Counted from the first letter of the stretch, positions 1 to 9,354 are shown. The stretch is 47,160 nucleotides of DNA from DATAXV01 sp036272915 (GCA_036272915.1 DATAXV010000072.1:1-47160), one strand, 5' to 3'. Translations and numbers: made by a program. Notes: generated by a model from the sequence alone, not told the origin.

Positions 1-39
1 GTCGACCGCCTGGTCCTGCCCGCGCTGGGCCGGGGATAG
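1..39 (+). CDS. Possible 3' end of a gene cut by the window edge
   Basis: Frame 1 reads VDRLVLPALGRG and then a TAG stop at 37-39. Nothing can be recognised in twelve residues. A short GGCGTC/GACGCC inverted repeat (39-44 and 47-52) follows the stop. It is listed only because the open frame runs into the window edge; it may be chance. Confidence 0.2.
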   Translation, partial: VDRLVLPALGRG

Positions 40-71
40 GCGTCCAGACGCCCACCCCCGGGACTCACCAC

Positions 72-1517
<1,446 letters not shown>

Positions 1518-1602
1518 GGGGGCCTCCTTGAGGGGATTTGATCGTCATCTGCGCTGGTTCGTAGCCATCCTGGCAAATGCCGCACCCGTTCTGCGTTCGA
1601 TC

Positions 1603-2328
1603 TCAGACGCCGGCCAGGGCGGCGCCGAGGCAGGGGTGCAGCGTGGTGTAGCCCCCGCACTGCCCCGTGATCAGCCGGGAGAGGGGCTGGAACAGGATCG
1701 CGACGACCGCGCCCAGGATGTCGACGTGGAGCAGGATCGGGGCGACGAGGACCACGATCAGGCAGACGATCCAGATCGTCTGCTGGCGCGAGGTGACGTC
1801 GAAGAAGAAGCGGGGGTTGCGGTTGCGGAAGAGGGCCTCGATCACGCGCCATCCGTCCAGCCCGGGGACGGGCAGGAGCTGGAAGGCGAAGATGGCGAGG
1901 TTGAGGAAGAAGGCGGCGTAGAGGATGTCGACCAGGTAGTTCAGGGGTGGCTGCAGCGGGGTCAGGCTGGCGAAGAAGCCCCGGTCCTCGAGCAGCCGGT
2001 AGCCGGTGCCGAGGATGGCGGCCGCGACCAGGTTGGCGGCGGGTCCGCCGAGCACCCAGACCAGCTTGCGCAGCACGCCGCGGAGCCGGTACTCGTTGAC
2101 CGGGATCGGCGTCCCCCAGCCGACGTTGGCGAGGAAGACGGCGACCAGCCCGTAGACGCTGAAGAGATGGATCGGCGAGGCCCGGAAATAGCCGCGGTTG
2201 CGGGGCGAGGGATCGCCCATGGCGTGGGCGGCGACACCGTGGCCGAGCTCGTGAACGGGGATGGCGATGGCGATCGCGGGCAGGAGCAGCAGCGAGCCGA
2301 GAAGGAACGAGAGAGGGTCGAAGAGCAC
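1603..2328 (-). CDS. Site-2 protease family (M50) membrane metalloprotease
   Basis: Polytopic membrane protein of 241 residues with the zinc-binding motif HELGHG near residue 27 and the second metal-ligand motif of the family, seen here as PVPGLDGW. Between them are several hydrophobic segments, as in compact M50B proteases that lack PDZ domains. Substrate is unknown. Start is GTG, 4 nt after the stop of the upstream acidic small gene, with GTGGAG as a probable ribosome site inside that gene's end, so translational coupling is likely. It is the last gene of a minus-strand cluster with the ArsA/Get3-like ATPase. The weaker possibility is that it is catalytically inactive, but both motifs look intact. 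Confidence 0.85.
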   Translation of the reverse strand: MLFDPLSFLLGSLLLLPAIAIAIPVHELGHGVAAHAMGDPSPRNRGYFRASPIHLFSVYGLVAVFLANVGWGTPIPVNEYRLRGVLRKLVWVLGGPAANLVAAAILGTGYRLLEDRGFFASLTPLQPPLNYLVDILYAAFFLNLAIFAFQLLPVPGLDGWRVIEALFRNRNPRFFFDVTSRQQTIWIVCLIVVLVAPILLHVDILGAVVAILFQPLSRLITGQCGGYTTLHPCLGAALAGV

Positions 2329-2332
2329 CCGC

Positions 2333-2599
2333 TCACTCCACGTCGATGCGATTCAGCCGCCTCGGTCGCTCGGGGGGATCGTCGTCGTCCTCGATGGCGT
2401 CGAACCCGTCGTCCTGCGGCTCCTCGCGCCGGACCCCCATCCGGTGCTCGTAGATGAGGAAAAGCGCGGTCAGCAGCTCCCGCTGGGCGTTGAGCAGGTG
2501 GCGCTCGGCATCGCTGGGGACGGCGCCGCGAAGGGCGCCGGTCAGGCGCTGCCCGATCTCGCGGGCCAGCTCCAGCAGACGCTCGTTGTCGGAGTTCAT
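2333..2599 (-). CDS. Small acidic protein of unknown function
   Basis: An 88-residue protein starting MNSDNERLLELAREIG. It has an amphipathic N-terminal half likely to form two helices (about 1-25 and 32-55) and a very acidic, probably disordered tail with EDDDD. No family is recognised. It lies between the ArsA/Get3-like ATPase (35 nt upstream) and the M50 protease (4 nt downstream) on the same strand, so it is probably cotranscribed and could be an adaptor of that module. Function is not known. Confidence 0.6.
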   Translation of the reverse strand: MNSDNERLLELAREIGQRLTGALRGAVPSDAERHLLNAQRELLTALFLIYEHRMGVRREEPQDDGFDAIEDDDDPPERPRRLNRIDVE

Positions 2600-2634
2600 G
2601 GCCTCACCATTCTGATCCCGGGAATCCCGCCGCC

Positions 2635-3810
2635 TCAGCCGCCATCGGGCGCGCCGAAGCGGACGCTGAGCACGCCCTCGTCGAGGGAGGCGCCCAGGGT
2701 CTCGCGCTGCGCCAGGCTGCGCGGCAGGGAGATCTCCCGGCGGTAGTTGCCGACGGTGACGAACAGCTCCGCGTCCTGCCGGGAGAGGGCCACGTCGCCA
2801 CGCTCCAGGAATGGCGCCGCCAGCCGCAGCACGTAGTCGCCGTCGACCTTCTCCACCCGCTGCGACCAGCCGTCGTAGAAGTGGTCGCTCGGATCCCGGT
2901 CGCCGTAGATGGCGTCGGCCATCCGCTCCAGCATCTCCAGCCCGACGACCTCCTCGCCGAACAGCGGGACCTCGAAGATGGGGAGCGGCTCGAACGCGCT
3001 CTTGACCTCGACCTCGTAGCGCCCCTGGATCTCCTTCCAGCGCTGGAAGAGGGCGTCCTGGAGCTCGGCCGGGAAGCGCCGGTTGACGACCACGGCATCG
3101 GTGACGTAGCCGAAGAGGCTGAGGTAGGTGAAGGCGCGCTTGGCCTCCTTGACCACCATCTTCTCGAGGTTGAGGACCAGCCGCATGGAGGTGGTCTCGG
3201 TGTCGGCCAGGACCTTCTTCATGCCCTCCAGGTCGGTGAGCAGGTCGCGGGCCGAGGCGAACACCTCGTCGCTGGGGAGCGGGATGTCGAGCATCGGCTG
3301 CAGGATCGGGCGGGCGATCCGCATCGCCCGCCGCTCCAGCGGATAGATCTTGTCCAGCCACCAGCGGGCGGCGTCGGGAAAGGTCAGCAGCTGGAGCGTC
3401 TCCCCGGTCGGGGCGCAGTCGACGATGATCACGTCGTGCTCGCCCCGCTGGGCGTAGTGCTTGATCCACATCAGGGAGGCGACCTCGTCCATGCCCGGAG
3501 GGGTCGCGACCTCCTCGGCGACGATCTCGTCCAGCCCCTGGGTGGCGAAGAGCCGCGACATGTAGTCGTGGAGCCGCTTCCAGTGCTGCTCGATCTCGTG
3601 GAGGGCGGAGACCTCCTGTGCCCAGAGGTTGGCCCTGACCTGCACGGGGGTCGGCGCCAGCTCGACGTCGAAGGCGTCGCCCAGGGAGTGGGCGGGGTCG
3701 GTGGAGAGGACGATGGTGCGGTGGCCGAGCGCGGCGCAGCGAAGCGCGCTGGCCGCGGCCACCGACGTCTTGCCCACGCCGCCCTTGCCGGTGAAGAGGA
3801 TGACCCGCAC
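2635..3810 (-). CDS. ArsA/Get3-family ATPase with C-terminal HSP20-like domain (Get3d-like)
   Basis: A 391-residue SIMIBI-class ATPase. It starts with the deviant Walker A GKGGVGKTS (residues 8-16), then STDPAHSLGDAFD (switch I region), and has DCAPTGETLQLL, the ArsA/Get3 form of switch II/A-loop. The last ~75 residues (KVDGDYVLRLAAPFLE onward) resemble the ArsA_HSP20 (alpha-crystallin-like) domain described for Get3d-type proteins. The arsenite-binding cysteine pattern of ArsA is not apparent and no arsenical resistance genes are nearby, so arsenite pumping is unlikely; client or hydrophobic-segment handling is inferred from the family. Start is GTG directly behind a TATAGT box (see promoter). 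The gene just upstream encodes a C-tail-anchored protein. Confidence 0.88.
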   Translation of the reverse strand: MRVILFTGKGGVGKTSVAAASALRCAALGHRTIVLSTDPAHSLGDAFDVELAPTPVQVRANLWAQEVSALHEIEQHWKRLHDYMSRLFATQGLDEIVAEEVATPPGMDEVASLMWIKHYAQRGEHDVIIVDCAPTGETLQLLTFPDAARWWLDKIYPLERRAMRIARPILQPMLDIPLPSDEVFASARDLLTDLEGMKKVLADTETTSMRLVLNLEKMVVKEAKRAFTYLSLFGYVTDAVVVNRRFPAELQDALFQRWKEIQGRYEVEVKSAFEPLPIFEVPLFGEEVVGLEMLERMADAIYGDRDPSDHFYDGWSQRVEKVDGDYVLRLAAPFLERGDVALSRQDAELFVTVGNYRREISLPRSLAQRETLGASLDEGVLSVRFGAPDGG

Positions 3811-3823
3811 GGGGGAGACTATA
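3811..3823 (-). promoter_or_regulatory. Candidate leaderless promoter of the ArsA/Get3-like gene
   Basis: On the minus strand TATAGT (3823-3818) is followed by CTCCCCC and then the GTG start. There is no Shine-Dalgarno sequence. A near-consensus -10 box 7 nt before the start codon is the arrangement known for leaderless mRNAs in actinobacteria and relatives. No convincing -35 box is seen. Transcription start is inferred, not shown. Confidence 0.5.
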
Positions 3824-3843
3824 GGCGGCCTGGAGACGGCCGC

Positions 3844-4176
3844 CTAACCCCAGAAGTGCAGCAGCACCTGCGCGCCGGCGAGCATGAGCACGATCATGAC
3901 GGCGACGGTGATGCCGAGCCGGGTCAGGTCCTTGGTGAAGAAGGGCACCTGATTCAGCGGGATGCCGGGGTCCGTGTCCTCGACCAGTACCTGCCTGGCC
4001 GCCTTGCGCTGACGGCTCCCCTGGGCCCTGGCACCAAGAGCCATCTCCACCTTGGCGGTGGTGCTGGCCGGTGCCGGCGATGCGGAGGCGGCGCTGCTGC
4101 TGCTGGGCGGACGGGCCGCCGGCGAGGTCGGGCGCTGGCGGGTCGTCTGCCGGCGCCGGGACGTCTTCCTAGCCAT
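3844..4176 (-). CDS. Small C-tail-anchored membrane protein
   Basis: A 110-residue protein with a basic N-terminus (MARKTSRRRQ), a Ser/Ala/Pro-rich low-complexity stretch to about residue 42, a short charged region, and one hydrophobic segment at about 88-107 that ends only three residues before the C-terminus. There is no signal peptide. This is the topology of a tail-anchored protein. Two ATG codons are possible; the second (MARKTS) gives the cleaner N-terminus. It sits 33 nt upstream of the ArsA/Get3-like ATPase on the same strand, which suggests a functional link (inference). Family not recognised. Confidence 0.65.
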   Translation of the reverse strand: MARKTSRRRQTTRQRPTSPAARPPSSSSAASASPAPASTTAKVEMALGARAQGSRQRKAARQVLVEDTDPGIPLNQVPFFTKDLTRLGITVAVMIVLMLAGAQVLLHFWG

Positions 4177-4434
4177 GGGTCGGCACAAAGTCTACCGGGG
4201 GCACCTCTTTGAACGAGGCGTGGAGGACGGGCAGGCGGAAGGGAATCCTGCTGAGATGTTGGAGCCACGACGCTGCGGGATACCTGCCCGTCATCGGACC
4301 GAGGACACCGTGCTAGGACGGGATGCTACGACATGTTGTGTCCTACCGGCAGATTAATCGCCGGATGTTGCCCCTGTCAAGTGCGACGATGCAAATCCGG
4401 TCTCCACCCGCCGATCGCCGGGAGGCCGCCTGGC

Positions 4435-4440
4435 GGATAA
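4435..4440 (+). promoter_or_regulatory. Candidate -10 box of the zinc-ribbon gene
   Basis: GATAAT lies 9 nt before the ATG at 4450, with no ribosome-binding site between, again suggesting a leaderless or very short-leader transcript. The rest of the 273-nt divergent gap (4177-4449) shows no further gene; it contains a CTAGGACGGGATGC stretch and no obvious operator. Confidence 0.35.
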
Positions 4441-4449
4441 TCGCTGCTG

Positions 4450-4974
4450 ATGCCCGCAGACGAAGAGACCACCGCCTATTGCATCGAGTGCGGCGCCCAC
4501 CTCGAGACCGGGCACCGTTACTGCTGGCGCTGCGGCGCCGAGCGCTGGCACGAGCCGCAGGCTCCGCAGCCGGGGCGTCCGGCGCAGCCGACGCAGGCGA
4601 TGCAGCTGATCGGGCTCCTACCCTGGCTCTACGCGGCCGGCGCCATCGGCCTGCTCGTCTTCGCGACCCAGCAGGCGGCGATCGTGCTCGCCCCGGCGGG
4701 TCGGGCCGAGCTGTACCAGACCTTCGGCCAGAGGGGCGTCCCCTCGGTGGACATGAGCCTGATGGTCGTCGACTACTCGGTCATGGTCATCGGCGTCCCC
4801 GTGATCGGCGCCCTGTTCCACGCCCTCGCCTTCTACGGACTGCGCCGGATGACCCGATGGGGCTGGATCTTCGCCGTGGTCGTGGCCTCGGTCTGGTCGC
4901 TGGTCCTGCTCGGCATCCCCTTCCTCGTCCGCCTGCTCAATCCCGAGGTGCGGCGGGGGATGCGGAGGGCCTGA
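4450..4974 (+). CDS. Zinc-ribbon membrane protein
   Basis: A 174-residue protein. The N-terminus carries two CxxC knuckles, YCIECGAH and YCWRCGAE (about residues 10-32), the pattern of a zinc-ribbon. Three or four hydrophobic segments follow (about 56-77, 98-130 and 137-162). No enzyme motif is seen. Its 3' end overlaps the 3' end of the convergent PH-domain gene by 38 bp. The role is unknown; such proteins are common and poorly characterised in high-GC Terrabacteria. Confidence 0.75.
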   Translation: MPADEETTAYCIECGAHLETGHRYCWRCGAERWHEPQAPQPGRPAQPTQAMQLIGLLPWLYAAGAIGLLVFATQQAAIVLAPAGRAELYQTFGQRGVPSVDMSLMVVDYSVMVIGVPVIGALFHALAFYGLRRMTRWGWIFAVVVASVWSLVLLGIPFLVRLLNPEVRRGMRRA

Positions 4975-6412
4975 GCGCGGCCGGTTCCGGCTCCAGCAGC
5001 GGTCCCAGCCAGGCGGGGGTGACCTCGGCGGCGAAGCGGACCGCCTCCTCCGTGGTCAGGTCCTGGGCGGCGTAGCCACCGCGTCCGGCGCCGACCGAGG
5101 CGGAGAGCGTGCAGAGCCCGATCCGGCGCTGGAACAGGGTCTGGTGCATCGACCAGCCGATCATGCCGGCGTGCTCGATGACGACCTGCCGGCGTCGCAG
5201 CGATCCCTCCCGCACCGACATGCGGCGGCCGTCGTCGGCGTGCCCGAGGGCGCGGTGGCGGTCGAGGGCGAGCGGGATGCCGAGAAGCGTCACCAGGGCC
5301 AGCACCCCGGTCAGCCATTCGAGCTGGAGGGGGAGGCTGGCCACGGTCAGCAGCAGGGGCGGCACCAGGGCCCGGACCAGCCGCCGGCCGCGGGCTCGAG
5401 GGTGCGGGATCAGCTCGCCCTCGAAGGGGAAGACCGCGTCGGCGGCCACCCGCAGCACCTCCACTCGGGGTCCGATCGGCAGCAGCTGGGTCTGGCCCTG
5501 GCGGGAGCGGATGCCGGTGACCACCGCCCGCAGCCGCGCCACCCCGGCCAGCCGCTCCAGCGGACTCTCCAGGAGCTCCCAGCCGCGGATCCGTCGGCGC
5601 TCCAGCGAGGTGCCCCGCCGGGTCAGCAGGCCCCGCTCGCTGACCAGCGAGCCGTCGCGGTCGCGCAGGGTGAAGTCCCAGTTGAGAACGGCGAACCAGA
5701 TCGTGGCGATCGCCGCCAGGAACACCAGCAGCGCGACCACGGCGGGGACGAGGAGGAGGGGCTCCCGCTCCACCAGCGACAGCAGCCGGCGGGAACCGCC
5801 GAACAGGTGAAGCTGGTCGGCGATGTTGAAGGCGAAGCGGAGGATCAGGGCGGCGATCGGGATCACCGACTCGCCGGCCAGCGGCGCGTAGAGGATCCAG
5901 CGCGGCCGCAGGCGGGCCAGGGGAGGACGCTCCTCCTGCCCCTCGACCGGTTCGGAGGCGGCGCCGGCCCGGTGGAGCAGCACCGCCCGCAGCCGCTCCG
6001 CCTCGGCCGCGGGCAGGGCGTCGAGCGTCCCGTCCTCCTTGCGCTCGGCGATGGCGGCGTCGATCCGGACCACGGCCAGGCCCATGGCGCGATGCAGGGG
6101 CGAGGCCGTCAGCTCCACCCCGCGGACCCGGTCGAGGGGGATCGAGAGCATCCGCTGCCCGATGAGGCCCCGCTTCACGCGGAGCCGGTCGCCGTCGAGG
6201 CGATAGGTGGTGCGCAGCCAGTGCAGGAGGGCCTCGCCGAACGCCCAGCCGAGGCCGACGACGGGCGCGATGAGGCTCCAGAGCGAGAGGTGGCCGACGA
6301 CGAGGACGAGGACGATCGGGATCGCCGTCTGGCGCAGCGAGCGGAGGGGCCGGACCAGCAGCAGCTTGGGGCTCAGCCGCTGCTCCAGGAAGAGGTCGGC
6401 CCCGTCGGTCAC
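4937..6412 (-). CDS. YdbT-like membrane protein with bacterial PH (bPH2) domains
   Basis: A 491-residue protein with repeated units of a hydrophobic hairpin followed by a beta-rich bPH2 segment; the recurring signature is visible as TTYRLDGDRLRVKRGLIGQRMLSIPLDRV-type blocks (start around residues 90, 260 and 400), giving probably three PH units. This is the layout of YdbT, which in Firmicutes pairs with YdbS. The GTG start overlaps the stop of the upstream YdbS-like gene by 4 nt, so the two are translationally coupled. Known family members affect envelope integrity or peptide-antibiotic resistance; no direct function can be read here. Confidence 0.85.
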   Translation of the reverse strand: MTDGADLFLEQRLSPKLLLVRPLRSLRQTAIPIVLVLVVGHLSLWSLIAPVVGLGWAFGEALLHWLRTTYRLDGDRLRVKRGLIGQRMLSIPLDRVRGVELTASPLHRAMGLAVVRIDAAIAERKEDGTLDALPAAEAERLRAVLLHRAGAASEPVEGQEERPPLARLRPRWILYAPLAGESVIPIAALILRFAFNIADQLHLFGGSRRLLSLVEREPLLLVPAVVALLVFLAAIATIWFAVLNWDFTLRDRDGSLVSERGLLTRRGTSLERRRIRGWELLESPLERLAGVARLRAVVTGIRSRQGQTQLLPIGPRVEVLRVAADAVFPFEGELIPHPRARGRRLVRALVPPLLLTVASLPLQLEWLTGVLALVTLLGIPLALDRHRALGHADDGRRMSVREGSLRRRQVVIEHAGMIGWSMHQTLFQRRIGLCTLSASVGAGRGGYAAQDLTTEEAVRFAAEVTPAWLGPLLEPEPAALRPSASPAAPRD

Positions 6413-6924
6413 GTGGCGTCGTCCCGCTGCTCGTTGGCCTGCCGGGCGACCCGCATGGCCAGCTCCTCGGCGACGTCACCGGGCAGGCCCCGGATCGTCG
6501 ACGACCCGGCGTGGGAGGCGGTGTTGATGCGCACCGTGGCCAGCCCGAGTACGCGCTCGATCGCCCCGCGGCGCGTGTCGACGGTCTGGATGCGGCTGAT
6601 CGGGACCATGTGCCAGCGCCGGTCGATCCAGCCGCTGAGCGTGTAGACGACCTCGGGCAGCACCTCCCAGCGGTGCACCCGGTACCGGATCACCGGCTGG
6701 ACGACGACCAGCGGGAGCAGGACCACGGCGGCCAGCACCGGCAGCCACCAGATGTCGTCGGCGATCCATCCCTGGAACCAGGGCGGCGAGGCCGATCGAA
6801 TGGCCAGGACGGCGGCGACGGCGAGAACCACGCCTCCGGCGACGCTGCCCAGGGCCTCCATGCCCCACAGGTACATCGCCCGAGGGGCGACCCGGTTGGC
6901 GGGGGGCCGTAGCCGCTCGGCCAC
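6409..6924 (-). CDS. YdbS-like membrane protein with one bPH2 domain
   Basis: A 171-residue protein: two membrane segments (about 21-45 and 55-80) and then a single bPH2 domain whose pattern RVHRWEVLPEVVYTLSGWID and WHMVPISRIQTVDTRRG is typical of the family. It forms the N-terminal partner of the larger PH protein that follows with a 4-nt overlap. GTG start; the degenerate YchF-like gene ends 10 nt upstream, so all may be one transcript. Likely a membrane complex with its neighbour (inference from the conserved pair). Confidence 0.85.
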   Translation of the reverse strand: MAERLRPPANRVAPRAMYLWGMEALGSVAGGVVLAVAAVLAIRSASPPWFQGWIADDIWWLPVLAAVVLLPLVVVQPVIRYRVHRWEVLPEVVYTLSGWIDRRWHMVPISRIQTVDTRRGAIERVLGLATVRINTASHAGSSTIRGLPGDVAEELAMRVARQANEQRDDAT

Positions 6925-6934
6925 CGTGCCCGCC

Positions 6935-7948
6935 TCAGCGGCCGACGCGGAAGAAGAGCACGTCCCCGTCCTGCACGGCGTAGTCGCGTCCTTCTAGGCG
7001 CAGCTTGCCCTGAGCTCGGAGCGTGTCCATTGAGCCGGCCCCGACCAGCTCGTCGACCGACGTGACCTCGGCCCGGATGAAGTGCTTCTCGAAGTCGCTG
7101 TGGATGACGCCAGCGGCGACCGGAGCGAGGGCGTCGTGAGGGCAAGGCCAGGCCCTCACCTCCGGCTCCCCGGCGGTGAAGTAGGTGATCAGGCCACCCG
7201 CCCGCCAGACGGCCCGGGCGAGCGCCGCCAGACTGCCCTCCTTGAGCCCGTAGGAGCCGCGCATCTCATCTGCCTCGGCCTCGTCGAGCTCGCGAAGCTC
7301 CGCCTCCAGCTGGGCGGCCACGACGACCGCCTCACATCCCTGTGCGGTGGCGTAGGCGAGCACCTTGCGAGCGCCCTCCCCACCGTCCGGCAGCGAGTCG
7401 TCGCCGACACTGGCGACGATCACGGTCGGACGCAGCGACACCGGGAACAGCGGGGCCAGGTGCTCGCGCTCCTCGGGGCTGAGGTCGAGGGTCCGAAGGA
7501 CGGCGCCCCCGTCGAGATGCTGGCGCGCCCGGCGCAGGACGTCGGACTCGCCGGGGGCGTGCTTCCTGCCCACCCGCTCCTCCTTCTCCACCGCCTCCAG
7601 GCGCTTGGTGACGCTCGTCAGGTCGGTGGCGGCGAGGTCGACCTCGAGGCCCTCCAGCTCGCCGACCGGGTCCTGATCGGGACCGAAGCAGCGCACGACC
7701 TCGACCACCACATCGGCCTCGCGGGCCGCGGCGATGCGCTGGGCGCGGCTGCCCAGAGGCGCATCGGCGACGCGCACCTGCGCGTGCACCACCTTCTTCG
7801 GCTGGACCGTGTCGGCAAGCCTGGTGACGCGCTCGTCGGGCACGTCGACCATGCCCACCCCGTCACGTCCGCCCTCGCCGAGGAGGGCGCGAAACAGCGT
7901 CGATTTACCGCCCTGGTCGGCGCCGACCAGGGCCACGCTCACTGGCAT
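6935..7948 (-). CDS. Divergent YchF/Obg-type GTPase homologue with altered nucleotide motifs
   Basis: A 337-residue protein with YchF layout: P-loop domain, central helical hairpin (about 108-165, RLEAVEKEERVGRK), and a C-terminal TGS-like domain ending AVQDGDVLFFRVGR. The C-terminal half is close to YchF, including GGLITYFTAGEPEVRAWPC and VIHSDFEKHFIRAEV. The nucleotide site is not canonical: the P-loop is GADQGGKST instead of GLPNVGKST, the usual DIAGLV/switch II block is replaced by VADAPLGSR, and the NxxE-type base-recognition motif is replaced by VIVASVGDD. It is therefore either a specialised paralogue or not a conventional nucleotide hydrolase. Its ATG overlaps the aspartokinase stop by one base. 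Confidence 0.8.
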   Translation of the reverse strand: MPVSVALVGADQGGKSTLFRALLGEGGRDGVGMVDVPDERVTRLADTVQPKKVVHAQVRVADAPLGSRAQRIAAAREADVVVEVVRCFGPDQDPVGELEGLEVDLAATDLTSVTKRLEAVEKEERVGRKHAPGESDVLRRARQHLDGGAVLRTLDLSPEEREHLAPLFPVSLRPTVIVASVGDDSLPDGGEGARKVLAYATAQGCEAVVVAAQLEAELRELDEAEADEMRGSYGLKEGSLAALARAVWRAGGLITYFTAGEPEVRAWPCPHDALAPVAAGVIHSDFEKHFIRAEVTSVDELVGAGSMDTLRAQGKLRLEGRDYAVQDGDVLFFRVGR

Positions 7949-9201
7949 CAGCCGACTGCGCTCTCACTCTCCTCATCGGAGAGGTCCTGCTGGTCGAGCG
8001 CGAATGCGGTGTGCAGCGCCCGCACCGCCCGCTCGACATCGTCGCGCTTGACCAGGCAGGTGATGCGGATCTCCGCGGTCGAGATCATCTCGATGTTCAC
8101 GTTGGCGGCGGACAGGGTCCGGAACATACGGGCGGCGATGCCCGGGGTGCCGACCATGCCGGTGCCGACGATCGAGACCTTGGCGGCGCCGCCGGCGCAG
8201 ATCACCTGGCGGGCGCCGATCTCGGCGGCCGCCCGCTGCACGAGCGGAGTCACCGTCTTGAGCTCACTGTCCGAGCAGGTCAGGGTGAGGTCGGTCTCAC
8301 CGTCGCTCGAGACGTTCTGGATGATCACGTCGACCGAGAGGCCGGCGTCGGAGAGCGGCTCGAAGATGGCGGCGGCGATGCCCGGCCGGTCGGGCACGCC
8401 GAGCACGGTCACCTTGGCCACGCCGAACTCGTGGGCCACCCCGCGCACGCGGTTTCTCTCTTCCATCGGTACCTCTGCGTCAGCAACGATCATGGTGCCC
8501 TCCCGGCGATGAAACGAGCTCCGGACGTGGATCGGGATCCCGTAGAGCTCGCCCAGTTCGACCGCTCGGGGGTGCATCACCTTGGCTCCCGCCGAGGCCA
8601 GCTCGAGACACTCCTCATAAGAGATGTAGCGGAGCAGGCGGGCCTCGGGGACGACGCGGGGATCGGCGGTGAGGATCCCCTCCACGTCGGTGTAGATCTC
8701 ACAGATACGCGCATCGAGCGCCGCCGCCAGCGCCACCGCCGAGGTGTCCGAGGCTCCCCTTCCCAGGGTCGTGATCTCAAACTCGTCGGTCACCCCCTGG
8801 AAGCCGGCGACGACCGGCACCTTGCCCTGGTTGAGGGCGGAGCGGATCCGGGAGGGGTCGATGTGACGGATTCGGGCCTTGGAGTGGGCGGGACTCGTGC
8901 GGACGCCCGCCTGGAGCCCGTTCAGGGATAGGGCGGGGACGCCGAGCGACTGCAGCCGCATCGCGACCAGCGGCGCCGTGATCGTCTCGCCGTTGGCGAC
9001 GAGCATGTCGAGCTCGCGAGCGGGAGGGTCCTCGTGCAGCTTGAGGGCGAGGGCGATGAGATGGTCGGTGGTGTCACCCATCGCCGATACAACGGCCACG
9101 ACCTGCTCCCCGCTCGCCACGGTCTCGGCGATGCGGCGGGCCACCTGCTTGATCCGGGCGGCAGTGCCGACCGAGGTCCCCCCGTACTTCTGAACGATCA
9201 C
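7948..9201 (-). CDS. lysC: Aspartate kinase
   Basis: Catalyses ATP-dependent phosphorylation of L-aspartate, the first step toward lysine, methionine and threonine. The 417-residue protein begins IVQKYGGTSVG, has the kinase-domain motif GRGASDTSAVALAAAL and TDVEGILTADPR, and ends with two ACT domains (about 265-410), as in single-chain or alpha-subunit feedback-regulated forms. Start is GTG with no Shine-Dalgarno; TATGAC lies 6 nt before it. It supplies the homoserine/threonine genes 7 kb away (hom-thrC-thrB). The YchF-like gene follows with a 1-nt overlap. Confidence 0.95.
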   Translation of the reverse strand: MIVQKYGGTSVGTAARIKQVARRIAETVASGEQVVAVVSAMGDTTDHLIALALKLHEDPPARELDMLVANGETITAPLVAMRLQSLGVPALSLNGLQAGVRTSPAHSKARIRHIDPSRIRSALNQGKVPVVAGFQGVTDEFEITTLGRGASDTSAVALAAALDARICEIYTDVEGILTADPRVVPEARLLRYISYEECLELASAGAKVMHPRAVELGELYGIPIHVRSSFHRREGTMIVADAEVPMEERNRVRGVAHEFGVAKVTVLGVPDRPGIAAAIFEPLSDAGLSVDVIIQNVSSDGETDLTLTCSDSELKTVTPLVQRAAAEIGARQVICAGGAAKVSIVGTGMVGTPGIAARMFRTLSAANVNIEMISTAEIRITCLVKRDDVERAVRALHTAFALDQQDLSDEESESAVG

Positions 9202-9226
9202 GGCACAGTCATACCGGATTCAGGGG

Positions 9227-9299
9227 TTCCGTTGACGGCGGGTAGGCGGAAACGATTCGAAGCTGGCAGCCGGTCACGGTCGGTCACCGCCTAACGGAA
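9227..9299 (-). promoter_or_regulatory. Inverted-repeat structure upstream of aspartokinase
   Basis: Two nested perfect repeats: outer TTCCGTT (9227-9233) with AACGGAA (9293-9299), inner TAGGCGG (9243-9249) with CCGCCTA (9287-9293). Together they would fold a two-part stem just ahead of lysC. It does not match the lysine riboswitch core by eye and is too short for one. It could be an operator, an attenuator or part of the short 9202-9354 intergenic region that also ends the downstream secreted-protein transcript. The possible leaderless start of lysC argues against an RNA leader. Confidence 0.35.
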
Positions 9300-9354
9300 T
9301 GACGGCCACCCCGTGACGATCGCGTCCGCGTCCCCCAGCACGCGACGTGGCGAC

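Noticed and set aside
1518..1602. Possible SAH or SAM riboswitch upstream of ahcY
   Set aside because: The ~85-nt leader lacks the conserved SAH riboswitch core and shows no stable pseudoknot pattern by eye; a covariance search would be decisive.
9202..9354. Lysine riboswitch before lysC
   Set aside because: Region is too short and lacks the characteristic L-box conserved sequences; only simple inverted repeats are seen.
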